Of a stretch of DNA of 64,000 bases, positions 17,449 to 25,721 are shown piece by piece. Origin of the DNA: Phytohabitans aurantiacus (GTDB lineage Bacteria > Actinomycetota > Actinomycetes > Mycobacteriales > Micromonosporaceae); assembly GCF_027923225.1 (NCBI RefSeq), contig NZ_BSDI01000022.1, forward strand, positions 1 through 64,000. The letters run 5' to 3'. The notes under the pieces are model-generated. The model did no database searches. It was not told the DNA's origin and was given only the letters and a program-made list of their open reading frames with translations. The translations under genes and the position numbers were made by a program. Within the stretch, counting starts at the first letter, position 1. The number at the start of each line of letters is the position of its first letter.

Positions 17449-18588
17449 TCACCGTGCGGACCGGCTCTTGAGGTAGGAGCGGGTGATGTGCTGGCGCTGG
17501 ATGTCGCTCGTGCCCTCCATGAACTCGAAGCCGCAGACGTCGCGGGTCCACTTCTCCAGCAGCGGGACGGAAAGCAGCGCGGCGGGGTCCAGCGACCGCA
17601 CCGCCCACCGGCTGGCGGCGCGGGCGAGCGCGTTCGCGGCGTTCTTCGCCACGCCCGGCGGGCCGCTGGCGTCGCGGTCCCGGTCCACCGCGGCGCCGGC
17701 GGTGTACACGAGCCGGCGGCAGGCCAGCAGCCGCGCGCGCAGCTGGTCGATGCCCGGCGCGCCCGGCCGCTCGGCGCGTACCAGGTCCACCAGCGCGAGA
17801 CCGGTGCCGACGGCGAGCGCGGCCACGTGCGCCCGCATGGTGTTGAACACGCGCATGGCTCCCCACAGTCCCCTTCGGAGCGCGGGCAGGTGGTTGCCGA
17901 GGAGCATGCCGGCCGGGATCGGCACGCCGTCCAGCTGGATCTCGCCGAGGCAGGCGCCGCGCAGCCCGATCATGTCCAGCCCGGTCGCGTGGAATCCCGG
18001 CATGTCCGCCTCGACCAGCGCGGCGCGGATCGACAGCGGCGCGCTGCCGGTGCGGGCGAAGACGACGCCGATACCGCCGCGCGAGCCGTTGCCGATGTAG
18101 CGCTTGGTCCCGCGCAGCCGGTAGCAGTCGGGCGTCTCGCGCTTGAGCTCGGTCGTCAGCGCGCTGGCGTCGCTGCCGCGTCCCGGCTCGGTCACCGCGA
18201 AGAACGACCAGGCGGCGTCCGTGGCCAGAGCGCCGTAGAAGTGGTCCCGCTGGGCGTCGTCGGCGAGCTGGTCGACGAGAATCCCGGCGAGACCGGGGCC
18301 CGGGCAGGCGAGCAGCACGCCGGCGTCGCCGTAGGCGAGCTCCACGTCGCGTACGACGCCGTCGAGGCACGATCCCGGCGGGTACTCGAAGCGCCCCACC
18401 CGCAGCGGGCCGTCGGTGTACCGGCGGGGAGTCATGGTCTGGCGGAGCACGCCGTACGCCCCGATCGCCAGGTGCGGCTCCATCCGGTACGGGTCGGCGT
18501 CGACGGCGAGGGCGTGCCCGCGCAGCTCCCGGGCCAGTTCGGCGCTCACGCCGCGCAGCGCGCGCAGCCGGTCGTCGAGGTCCACCAT
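17449..18588 (-). CDS. Acyl-CoA dehydrogenase family protein (cassette 1)
   Basis: A 379-residue flavoprotein of the acyl-CoA dehydrogenase family. The FAD/substrate loop SFFAVTEPGRGSDAS and the C-terminal FMEGTSDIQ, with Glu at the catalytic base position, are present. In natural product pathways such enzymes often oxidise acyl or aminoacyl chains on carrier proteins. It follows a half-size relative (18591-19199) with which it may pair. The ATG at 18588 is chosen over the overlapping GTG at 18594 because GGGGAG lies at a normal distance before it. Homologue of 34674-35873. Confidence 0.88.
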   Translation of the reverse strand: MVDLDDRLRALRGVSAELARELRGHALAVDADPYRMEPHLAIGAYGVLRQTMTPRRYTDGPLRVGRFEYPPGSCLDGVVRDVELAYGDAGVLLACPGPGLAGILVDQLADDAQRDHFYGALATDAAWSFFAVTEPGRGSDASALTTELKRETPDCYRLRGTKRYIGNGSRGGIGVVFARTGSAPLSIRAALVEADMPGFHATGLDMIGLRGACLGEIQLDGVPIPAGMLLGNHLPALRRGLWGAMRVFNTMRAHVAALAVGTGLALVDLVRAERPGAPGIDQLRARLLACRRLVYTAGAAVDRDRDASGPPGVAKNAANALARAASRWAVRSLDPAALLSVPLLEKWTRDVCGFEFMEGTSDIQRQHITRSYLKSRSAR

Positions 18589-18590
18589 GG

Positions 18591-19199
18591 TCACTCCCCG
18601 GGGTACGTGTCCATCGGCCGGGGCACCCAGACGTCGGCGACCAGCGCGGACAGGTAGAGGCCGCGCACCGGATGGTCGGCGAGGTAGCCCTCGGCCCCGA
18701 AGAAGCGGGTGACGGTCCAGCCCGCCTCGGTCAACCGTTCGTGCTGGGCGGCGGCGGTCTCGGCCGGCGCGTCCTCGGCGCACTGCGCCGCCGACAGCTC
18801 CAGCTCGGTCAGCACGTCGGCTATCGCGCCGACGACGAGCTGCTTCTCGATCAGGGGTACGCCGCCGAAGGTCCGGCCCGCCAGGCGGGTGATCGCCGTG
18901 TCCAGCAGTCCTTCGAGGACACCGAGGCGCACCGCCGCGAGCGCGACCGCGCGGGCCTTGGTCAGTCCCCAGCCGATCCTGCCGTTGGGGGACTGCGGCG
19001 GGAACCGGACGACGGCCAGCCCTTCGCGCGCCGCGAACGGATGCGGCACCACGCAGGCGCCGTGCGGCAGTCCTGCGGCCGGCAGCACCGCCACGCCCTG
19101 CGGTGCGGCGACCGCCGTGTCGAACCCGTCGAGCACCGCGGCCAGGCCGGCGGCGAGGCCGTACGTGCGCCCGAGCGCCCGGAAGCCGTCGGGCGTCAC
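18591..19199 (-). CDS. Half-size acyl-CoA dehydrogenase-like protein (cassette 1)
   Basis: A 202-residue protein resembling only the C-terminal helical half of acyl-CoA dehydrogenases. The helix KARAVALAAVRLGVLEGLL followed by FGGVPLIEKQLVVGAIAD matches the usual FG-PL-QLVQ-KLAD-type segment. The N-terminal and beta-barrel FAD domains are missing, so alone it should not be active. I infer a heteromeric partner for the full-size enzyme downstream. The GTG at 19199 overlaps the previous stop (GTGA). The gene at 34018-34680 is its counterpart in cassette 2. Confidence 0.7.
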   Translation of the reverse strand: MTPDGFRALGRTYGLAAGLAAVLDGFDTAVAAPQGVAVLPAAGLPHGACVVPHPFAAREGLAVVRFPPQSPNGRIGWGLTKARAVALAAVRLGVLEGLLDTAITRLAGRTFGGVPLIEKQLVVGAIADVLTELELSAAQCAEDAPAETAAAQHERLTEAGWTVTRFFGAEGYLADHPVRGLYLSALVADVWVPRPMDTYPGE

Positions 19200-20005
19200 G
19201 CCGGCCGCCCCGGTCGCAGGCCGGCCTGGAACAGGCGCCCGGCGTGTGGGTCGTAGTCGGCGACGACCGTGTACCGCTCGCGCGGCCAGTGCTCCGCGAG
19301 CGCCGCCCACGCGCTCGTACACAGGTGGTGCGCGGGACCGTCCACGATGTCCAGGCGGGCGCGGAGGTCCGGGTCGAGCCGGGCGGCGAGAGTCTGGCCG
19401 GCGAGGATCCGGGGGTGCGGATGCCGCCGCGCGAGCGCATCCAGGACCGGCGCCGGATCGTCGACCGGACACTCGTCGAGGAAGTCGAGGGCGACCCCCG
19501 CGTCCCCGTCGTCGAGGCTGGTGCGGAGCAGCAGCGCGCAGTCGCGCACCGCCCCGCCGTGCGTACTGGAGTCCGGGTAGGGCGCCGTCGTCTGGTCCAG
19601 GACGAACACGGCGCCGTCGGCCAGCGCCCCCGACCGGCGCAGGCAGTCCAGCACCCGCAGCGCCGTGAACGGGGCGCCGACGCCCTGCCCGGACACCGAG
19701 AAGACGGCCGGGCTTCCGGGCAGCCGGCCGGCGAGGTAGCACCCGGCGACCTCGATCACCTGCAGGTCGGGAAGGTGGTAGGCGAGCACCGCCGCGTCCA
19801 TTGTGGGCAGTTCCTCCGGCAGGCCGTCCAGCAGCGCCTCGCACATGCGGATGAAGGAGTACCCGCCGCCGCGCGCGTACAGGTCCAGGTCGGGCGCCAT
19901 GCCGAACTCGGCGAGATAGTCGGTCATGTAGAGCAGCTCGGTCGCGGTCGGCGCGGGGCGCCCGTTCGGGGCGAAGACCCGCGTGGCCGGCCGCCGCAGC
20001 CTCAC
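19196..20005 (-). CDS. Short thiolase-fold (KS-like) protein lacking Cys (cassette 1)
   Basis: A 269-residue protein with ketosynthase-like segments. It aligns with 33170-34021 over SVSGQGVGAPFTALR versus AVSENGSCAPYTALR, then VFVLDQTTAPY versus VLALDQATIPY. The position that is Cys in the paralogue and in KAS III enzymes is Gly here. No His or Asn active-site motif is seen. It may be a non-catalytic partner of the adjacent KAS III-like enzyme, analogous to a chain length factor. The GTG at 20005 overlaps the KAS III stop. Exact family not recognised. Confidence 0.65.
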   Translation of the reverse strand: MRLRRPATRVFAPNGRPAPTATELLYMTDYLAEFGMAPDLDLYARGGGYSFIRMCEALLDGLPEELPTMDAAVLAYHLPDLQVIEVAGCYLAGRLPGSPAVFSVSGQGVGAPFTALRVLDCLRRSGALADGAVFVLDQTTAPYPDSSTHGGAVRDCALLLRTSLDDGDAGVALDFLDECPVDDPAPVLDALARRHPHPRILAGQTLAARLDPDLRARLDIVDGPAHHLCTSAWAALAEHWPRERYTVVADYDPHAGRLFQAGLRPGRPA

Positions 20006-20970
20006 GCGCGAACCTCCCTTGTGGACGGCAGGGGCGCCTGCGCCGCGGTGCGGAGGACGGCGGCGCAGAAGGTGCCGCCCTGGCCGACGGAGACCATGAG
20101 CACGATGTCGCCCGGTGCCAGCGCGGCCTCCGCGCGGGCGGTCACCAGGTTCACGTACGGATCCGCGCAGTGGCAATGGCCCATCCTCGGGACGTTGGCG
20201 AGGTACACGCGGTCGAGGTCGAGCCCGAGGTGCCGCGCGATCACGCTCCACGAGTACCGGTTGACGTTGTGCGGCAGCACGAGGGAGACGGCGTCCATCG
20301 CCACCCCCGCCGTGTCGAGGGCGTCCCGGATCACCGCCGCCACGGTCGGCACGTAGAGCTGGTGGTACCGGCGGCGCAGCGGCTCGGGCATGTTGCCGGC
20401 CTCGTGGAACTCGCCGAGGGTGCGGCGGGCGACCCCCAGCACGGCGTCGCCGGGACCGTCCAACCCGACCAGCACCGCCGCCGCCGCGTCTCCGGTGACC
20501 GTGATGCCGGGCAGGTGCCTCATCAGCCCCGACACGACCTTGTCGGCGACCATGAGCAGGGCCAAGCTCCCCGGCGGTTCCGCCCGCAGCAGCGATTCGA
20601 GCACGGTCATGGCGTACAGGCCGATCGCGCACGCCTGATGCGACATGGCGAACGCGCGCGCCCCGGGCAGGCCCAGCCGCTGCCGCAGCGCGTCCATCAG
20701 CCGCGTGTCGGGCGGTGCGGCGTGCGGCGCCGTGTGGGCGTGCACCGCGTAGCGGACCCGCGAGCGGTCGACACCGGCCAGGGCGTCCTGCCCGGCCGCG
20801 ACCAGCATGTCCAGTACCGTGCGCCGGCCCGCGGTCGGTACCCGGTCGAGCCCGAGGAACCGGGTCAGCCGGCGGACCTCGGTGTCGGCGATACCGAGCC
20901 GGGCGTCCGGGTCGGCGATGCCGATGGTGTCACCGGGCACGAACGGCGCCACAGCCTGGAGGTAGAGCAT
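20002..20970 (-). CDS. KAS III-like enzyme, Cys-His-His variant (cassette 1)
   Basis: A 322-residue FabH-fold protein. The nucleophile Cys is in SHQACAIGL and the first His in VLPHNVNRYSW. Where KAS III has Asn (YGNTSA) the sequence reads RMGHCHCADP, putting His there. Family members with such changes often transfer acyl groups or use unusual starters instead of normal acetyl-CoA condensation. Followed with overlap by the short thiolase-fold gene. The ATG at 20970 has a G-rich site in the 12-base gap after the SbnB-like gene. Counterpart: 29245-30183. Confidence 0.85.
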   Translation of the reverse strand: MLYLQAVAPFVPGDTIGIADPDARLGIADTEVRRLTRFLGLDRVPTAGRRTVLDMLVAAGQDALAGVDRSRVRYAVHAHTAPHAAPPDTRLMDALRQRLGLPGARAFAMSHQACAIGLYAMTVLESLLRAEPPGSLALLMVADKVVSGLMRHLPGITVTGDAAAAVLVGLDGPGDAVLGVARRTLGEFHEAGNMPEPLRRRYHQLYVPTVAAVIRDALDTAGVAMDAVSLVLPHNVNRYSWSVIARHLGLDLDRVYLANVPRMGHCHCADPYVNLVTARAEAALAPGDIVLMVSVGQGGTFCAAVLRTAAQAPLPSTREVRA

Positions 20971-20982
20971 CCCGTCGGCCCC

Positions 20983-22014
20983 CTACCATCGCCGGGCGTC
21001 CGCGAAGAAGTCCGGTACCTCCCGGACAGCGCCCCGGCGAGCGCCGATGGTGAACACCGCGAGCCCGACCGCGACGTCGAGCACGCCGAGCCCGAACGGC
21101 GAGAAGACCCGCGGCCGGTCCCGGCTCACCGCGATGTCGCCGCGCATCAGCTGGGCGATGGTGCCGTCGATGAATTCGTGGTGCCCGAACTTCTGCCGCG
21201 CCAGGTGTGGCGAGGTGCCGGCGTTCAGGCAGTGGGCGACGTCGTCCACGATGTTGTGTGACGCCGCGATGATGTCCGGCCCGATGTCGCGCAGCGAGAT
21301 GTTCAGGACGGTCTGGCCGGCGCCGAAGAACCCCGGGTCCTCGATGTGCGGCGCGGCCGCGGTGGTGGCGAGCACCACGATGTCGGCGCCGCCGGTGGCC
21401 GCGGCCAGCGTGGCGGACGGCGCGGCGCGGTACCCCAGCGAGGCGATGTGGCGGGCCGACTTCTCGGCGTACCCGGGCACCGTGTCGAATACCGCGACGT
21501 CCACTATGGACCAGTCGAGCGCGCGGAGGAACTCGACGACGGTACGGGAGATGACACCCGCCCCGATCACCGCGACCTTTCCCGCCGCACGGGTGCCGTG
21601 CAGGGCCTCGGCGGCGAGCGCGGCGGACGCGGCCGTCCGCGCGGCGCTGATCTGGGCGGCTTCGAGGCAGGCGAACGGGAACCCGGTCGCGAAGTCGTTG
21701 AGCAGCAGCACGGCCGAGGCGCGCGGCACGTTGTCGGCGAGGTTGTCCGGGAAGCTGCTGATCCACTTGATGCCGGCGACGCCGCGCGGCTCGCGCACGA
21801 AGGCGGGCAGGGCGATGATCCGCGCGTTCGGCTTCTCCGGGAAGCGCAGGAACTGACTGTTCAGGCAGATCGTCTCGCCGCGCTCGTGCGCCAGGTACGT
21901 GTCCCGGACGCAAGCGACGATCTCCGGACGCGACGCCTCGATGACCGCGCGGATATCTGTCGCGCCCATCGTGTGGAAGGTTTTGCCGGCTGCCGCGTGC
22001 GAGGGGACCGTCAC
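20983..22014 (-). CDS. SbnB-like dehydrogenase (ornithine cyclodeaminase/mu-crystallin family)
   Basis: A 343-residue protein closely matching the SbnB pattern: FLRFPEKPNARIIALPA, VAGIKWISSFPDN, PRASAVLLLND and GYPFACLEA-like GFPFACLEAA, with a Rossmann VAVIGAGVISRTVV. SbnB oxidatively splits N-(1-amino-1-carboxyl-2-ethyl)-glutamate to 2-oxoglutarate and L-2,3-diaminopropionate. Its partner SbnA (a cysteine-synthase-like enzyme) is not in the window. If SbnA lies outside, diaminopropionate is a predicted building block. The GTG at 22014 gives a full N-terminus; an ATG at 21969 is an alternative. First gene of a leftward operon under the shared cluster motif. Confidence 0.88.
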   Translation of the reverse strand: MTVPSHAAAGKTFHTMGATDIRAVIEASRPEIVACVRDTYLAHERGETICLNSQFLRFPEKPNARIIALPAFVREPRGVAGIKWISSFPDNLADNVPRASAVLLLNDFATGFPFACLEAAQISAARTAASAALAAEALHGTRAAGKVAVIGAGVISRTVVEFLRALDWSIVDVAVFDTVPGYAEKSARHIASLGYRAAPSATLAAATGGADIVVLATTAAAPHIEDPGFFGAGQTVLNISLRDIGPDIIAASHNIVDDVAHCLNAGTSPHLARQKFGHHEFIDGTIAQLMRGDIAVSRDRPRVFSPFGLGVLDVAVGLAVFTIGARRGAVREVPDFFADARRW

Positions 22015-22050
22015 CGCGCCAGCGTAGGGCGGTTCGCGCGCGACCGGACA

Positions 22051-22120
22051 GGCAACGGCGGCGGCAGGAAAGTTGCCTCCCCGGTTCCTGTACGCGCTCC
22101 GGGGCGGCTGCCTACGTTGG
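22051..22120. promoter_or_regulatory. Shared cluster motif, divergent promoter 3
   Basis: GGCAAC at 22051 and GTTGCC at 22072 form an inverted repeat with a 15-base spacer; GGGGCGGCTGC starts at 22101, 29 bases after GTTGCC. TACGTT near 22113 could be a -10 box for the rightward operon. The gap separates the SbnB-like gene and the free C-domain gene. Confidence 0.55.
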
Positions 22121-22149
22121 CGGTCAGCTCACGGTCAGGGTGTGGAGAG

Positions 22150-23442
22150 ATGGCAGAGGACGCATGCTTCGAACTGAGTATCGGGCAGCAGGCGCTGTGG
22201 TTTCTCCATGAGCTCGCACCGGACAGCGGCGCCTACAACGTGGCCGCGGCGATGAACCTGCACTGCCCCGTCGACGTGCCGGCGCTGGCTACGGCGGTGC
22301 GGCGGGTGGCCGCCGGTAACAGCGTGTTGAACTGCGTCTTCCGGGCGGTCGCGGGCGAGGTGCGGCGCTACCGCGGCGGCACCGAAACCGTGCTGGAGCT
22401 CCACGACGTGAGTGCGGACGACGCCGGGGCGCGGGATGTCGCGCGGCGGTTGGCGCAGCGCCCATTTCGGCTCGACCGCGAGCCGCCGGTCAGGTTCACG
22501 CTGATGCGGCGCGGCGGCGCGCCGGACGTACTGCTCATGGCGGCGCACCACATCGCGACGGACAACGCGTCACAGGTACTGGTCATGCGGGAGGTTCTCG
22601 ACCAGTACGCCGCTGTCGTGGCGGGGGTCCACCGCGACGTCGCGGACACCGGCGCCGACTTCGACCGGTTCGTGCGCCGGGAGCGCGAGTTCCTCGGCTC
22701 GGCGCGGGCGGCGAAGGCGCGCGCGTACTGGCGGGACGAGCTGGGGCGCGCGGGCGGGAGGGGCCTGCCGACCGACCGGCCCAGACCCGACGTGTACCGG
22801 TTCGAGGGCGCCGAAATCGACGTCGAGCTGCCCAGCGAGACGATCGCGGGCGCGAGCCCTTTCGCGTATCTCTTCGCGGTCTTTCAGCTCCTGCTGTTCG
22901 GCTTCAGCGGCCGCGCCGACATCGTCATCGGCTATCCGGTGTCGGTCCGGCCGGACCGGCGGTACCGGGGCGCGGTCGGGAACTTCGTCAACACCCTGCC
23001 GCTGTGCGCGCGGCTCGAACCCGGCGACTCGTTCGGCACGCTGCTGGCGCGCACCCGCGAGAAGCTGTGGCGCGGCGGCCTGTACCGCGACTATCCGTTC
23101 GCGCTGATGCCGCGGCTCGTCGACGCCGACCGCGATTCGAGCCGGGCGGGCCTGGTCTCGGTCATGTTCGTGATGGGCTTCGACGACCCGACCGACCCCT
23201 TCTACGAGATCTGGGAGCCGGGCCGCCGCGTCGAGTACGCCGGAATGACCGTCTCCCACTTCGACATGCCGCAGCAGCTGGGCCAGTTCGACATGACGCT
23301 TCAGGTGCTCCGCCACGGCGCCGCCAGCCGCGCGAAGCTCAAATACAACACCTCACTGTTCACGGCCGAAACCGTTCGCGAGCTGGCCGGCGAGTACGTC
23401 AGCCTGCTCCGGTCCGTAGGTACCGCTCAGGTTGGTAGGTAA
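22150..23442 (+). CDS. Free-standing condensation domain
   Basis: A 430-residue NRPS condensation domain on its own. The active site HHIATDNAS keeps the catalytic His and the Asp. LSIGQQALWFLHELAP is the first C-domain core motif and IGYPVSVRP, VGNFVNTLPL the later ones. As first gene of the type II PKS operon it probably joins the polyketide acyl chain from the ACP at 23452 to an amine held on another carrier. The ATG at 22150 has GGAGAG 4 bases upstream. Confidence 0.9.
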   Translation: MAEDACFELSIGQQALWFLHELAPDSGAYNVAAAMNLHCPVDVPALATAVRRVAAGNSVLNCVFRAVAGEVRRYRGGTETVLELHDVSADDAGARDVARRLAQRPFRLDREPPVRFTLMRRGGAPDVLLMAAHHIATDNASQVLVMREVLDQYAAVVAGVHRDVADTGADFDRFVRREREFLGSARAAKARAYWRDELGRAGGRGLPTDRPRPDVYRFEGAEIDVELPSETIAGASPFAYLFAVFQLLLFGFSGRADIVIGYPVSVRPDRRYRGAVGNFVNTLPLCARLEPGDSFGTLLARTREKLWRGGLYRDYPFALMPRLVDADRDSSRAGLVSVMFVMGFDDPTDPFYEIWEPGRRVEYAGMTVSHFDMPQQLGQFDMTLQVLRHGAASRAKLKYNTSLFTAETVRELAGEYVSLLRSVGTAQVGR

Positions 23443-23451
23443 GGAGCCCAC

Positions 23452-23724
23452 ATGACCGACTCCACCGTGCGTGCCGGTGTCGACGACGCGCAGCGCGCGA
23501 AGATCAAGGACATCGTGTGCGAGATCCTGGAGATCGACCCCTCCGAGATGACCGACACCAGCCGGTTCAAGGAGGACCACGACGCCGACTCGCTGGGCGC
23601 GATCGAGATCCTTTCCGCTCTGGAGCGGGAGCTGAACATCGAGATCGAGCAGGAACAGCTGGCCCGCATGGTCAACATCGACAGTGTCGTCGCCGTCGTC
23701 GACGAGGCGCTCGCGGCGCGATAG
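23452..23724 (+). CDS. Acyl carrier protein 1
   Basis: A 90-residue ACP with the phosphopantetheine site DADSLGAIEI. Acidic helices and length fit type II PKS/FAS carriers. It lies between the free C domain and the KS, so it is the probable chain carrier of the reducing type II PKS. AGGAG just before the ATG supports this start. Confidence 0.93.
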   Translation: MTDSTVRAGVDDAQRAKIKDIVCEILEIDPSEMTDTSRFKEDHDADSLGAIEILSALERELNIEIEQEQLARMVNIDSVVAVVDEALAAR

Positions 23725-23744
23725 TCCGAAATGGAGCTTCGAGG

Positions 23745-24974
23745 ATGACCCGAGATTCGCGTCGGGTGGTGATCACCGGTCTCGGTGTGGTCTCTCCCAT
23801 CGGCATCGGTGTGGCGCGGTTCCTCACCGGTATCAGGACCGGCCGGAGCGGCGTCAAGAAGATCACCTCGTTCGACACCAGCGGATTCCAGTACGCCAAC
23901 GGCTGCGAGATCGACGATTTCGTGGCGGCCGACTGGATCCGGCGCGTCGATCCCGACGACCTCGGCCGGGCCAGCCAGTTCTCGGCGGCCGCGGCGCGGA
24001 TGGCGGTGGCCGACGCCGGTATGCCCACCGAGGAGCTGCGCCGGCGGCGGGTACTGGTGTCGGTGGGCACGACCGACGGCGAGTCGCGCGACCTCGACAC
24101 GCTCACCGCCCGGCAACTCGACGCCGGTGTGGAGAAGCTCGACGGGCGCACCGTGCGCCGCTCCGCGGCTGGGCGGCTGTCGTCCGGCGTGATCCGCGAG
24201 CTCGGCCTGACCGACGTCGAGGCGGTCACCATTCCCACCGCCTGCGCCGCCGGCAACTACGCGATCGGCACCGGGTTCGACGCGCTGCGGGCCGGCGAGG
24301 TCGAGGCGGCCCTGTGCGGCGGCGCCGACGCCGTCTGCCGCAAGACCTTCAGCGGCTTCTACCGGATCGGCACGATCGCGCCGGTGGCGTGCCAGCCCTT
24401 CGACCGGGACCGCAAGGGCATCCTGACCGGCGAGGGCGCCGGCATGCTGCTGATGGAGACGCTGGAGTCCGCGCTGGGGCGCGGCGCCCCGATCTACGCC
24501 GAGGTGCTCGGGTACGCCCTCAACTGCGACGCGCTGCACCCGGTGGCGCCGGACCTTGACAGCCTCGCCCGCTGTATCGCGCTCGCGCACCGGCACGCCG
24601 GCATCGAGCCCGCCGACGTGGACTTCATCTCGGCGCACGGCACCGGCACCCGGGCCAACGACGTGACCGAGACCGGCGCCATCACGAAGGTCTTCACGCG
24701 GCCGCCGCCAACGATCTCGATCAAGAGCATGATCGGTCACACCATGGGCGCCGCCAGCGCGCTCGCGGCGGCCGCATGCGCCCTCGCCATCCGGGAAGGG
24801 TTCATCCCCCCGACGATCAACCACAACGTCACCGACCCCGAGTGCGGCGTCGACTGCGTGCCCAACGAGGCCCGGCCGGCGGACGTCAACATCGTGCAGA
24901 ACAACGCCCTGGCCTTCGCCGGCAACAACGCGGTGCTGATCCTCGGCCGGTACCGGGACGGGACGGCGGCGTGA
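23745..24974 (+). CDS. Type II PKS ketosynthase (KS)
   Basis: A 409-residue FabF/KS-alpha-like condensing enzyme with the full triad: Cys167 in TACAAGNYAIG, His in SAHGTGTRAND and His in KSMIGHTMGA. It extends a malonyl-derived chain on ACP. With the KS-like partner at 26660, a ketoreductase and a double-hotdog protein in the same operon, the set looks like a highly reducing type II PKS, as in ishigamide biosynthesis, which makes conjugated polyenes. The ATG at 23745 follows GAGG closely. Confidence 0.92.
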   Translation: MTRDSRRVVITGLGVVSPIGIGVARFLTGIRTGRSGVKKITSFDTSGFQYANGCEIDDFVAADWIRRVDPDDLGRASQFSAAAARMAVADAGMPTEELRRRRVLVSVGTTDGESRDLDTLTARQLDAGVEKLDGRTVRRSAAGRLSSGVIRELGLTDVEAVTIPTACAAGNYAIGTGFDALRAGEVEAALCGGADAVCRKTFSGFYRIGTIAPVACQPFDRDRKGILTGEGAGMLLMETLESALGRGAPIYAEVLGYALNCDALHPVAPDLDSLARCIALAHRHAGIEPADVDFISAHGTGTRANDVTETGAITKVFTRPPPTISIKSMIGHTMGAASALAAAACALAIREGFIPPTINHNVTDPECGVDCVPNEARPADVNIVQNNALAFAGNNAVLILGRYRDGTAA

Positions 24975-25720
24975 CGGCGTCACGGCGGATGCTGCTGCTG
25001 CACGGGTTGGGCGGCAACGCGTCCACATGGGACGGTTTCCTGCGCGGTGGCGCCCTGGGACACGAGGTGTGGTACGCCGACCTGCCGTGGCAGGGGTCGT
25101 CGGCCGAGCCAGGGTGGACCCGCCGGTGCGACCCGCAGCGGGTGGTGACCGACCTGGTGAACGGCGCTGCGCCGGGCTGTGCGCCCTTCGACCTCGTCGT
25201 CGCGCACTCCTACGCGGCCGGGCTCGTGCTGGCCGCCCTGGCCGCCGGTGACGTCCGCCCCGACGCGGTCGTACTTGTCAGCCCCTTCTACCGCGCGGAC
25301 CCCGCGAGCTTCGACTGGCCGACGATCTCGTACAGCCTCAACGACTTCCACCTGGTCTTCGTGGAGGCGCTGCGGGTCAGCGGCGCCAGCCGGCCCGCGC
25401 GCACCCGCCGCGAGGCGAGCCACCGCGACTGGATGGGACGCCAACTGCGCGACCGCGTCGGCCCGTACGGCTGGATGGCGTTCTTCGACCTGTACCTGCG
25501 CACGCCGTTCCTTCGGCTCGACGAGGTACGGGTACCGGTGCTGGTGCTCCGGGGCGACGCCGACACCGCGAGCCGGCCCGAAGACAGCCACCAGCTGGCC
25601 CGCGCGCTGCCGAACGCCCGCTTCGCCAGCCTCCCCGGCTGCGGCCACTTTCCCATGATCGAAGAGCCCGCGGAGTTCTCCCGGGTCATCGGCCAGTTCC
25701 TCGAATCCACGTGGAGTTGA
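24971..25720 (+). CDS. Alpha/beta-hydrolase
   Basis: A 249-residue hydrolase. LLLHGLGGNASTWDG carries the oxyanion region, VVAHSYAAG the Ser nucleophile (elbow A-H-S-Y-A instead of GHSxG), RGDADT the Asp and GCGHFPM the His. It could release the polyketide chain, edit the ACP, or remove a protecting aminoacyl group as VinJ does in vicenistatin. None of these is shown by sequence. The GTG overlaps the KS stop (GTGA). Confidence 0.85.
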   Translation: MTASRRMLLLHGLGGNASTWDGFLRGGALGHEVWYADLPWQGSSAEPGWTRRCDPQRVVTDLVNGAAPGCAPFDLVVAHSYAAGLVLAALAAGDVRPDAVVLVSPFYRADPASFDWPTISYSLNDFHLVFVEALRVSGASRPARTRREASHRDWMGRQLRDRVGPYGWMAFFDLYLRTPFLRLDEVRVPVLVLRGDADTASRPEDSHQLARALPNARFASLPGCGHFPMIEEPAEFSRVIGQFLESTWS

Positions 25721-25721
25721 T

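Noticed and set aside
17143..18657. Rightward open frame of about 500 codons over AcpS and the dehydrogenase
   Set aside because: No recognisable motif and a composition typical of antisense frames; the leftward genes have clear family signatures and stop-start coupling.
20983..22014. Ornithine cyclodeaminase making proline
   Set aside because: The family is the same, but the FLRFPEKPNARIIALPA and GFPFACLEAA segments match SbnB far better than true ornithine cyclodeaminases.
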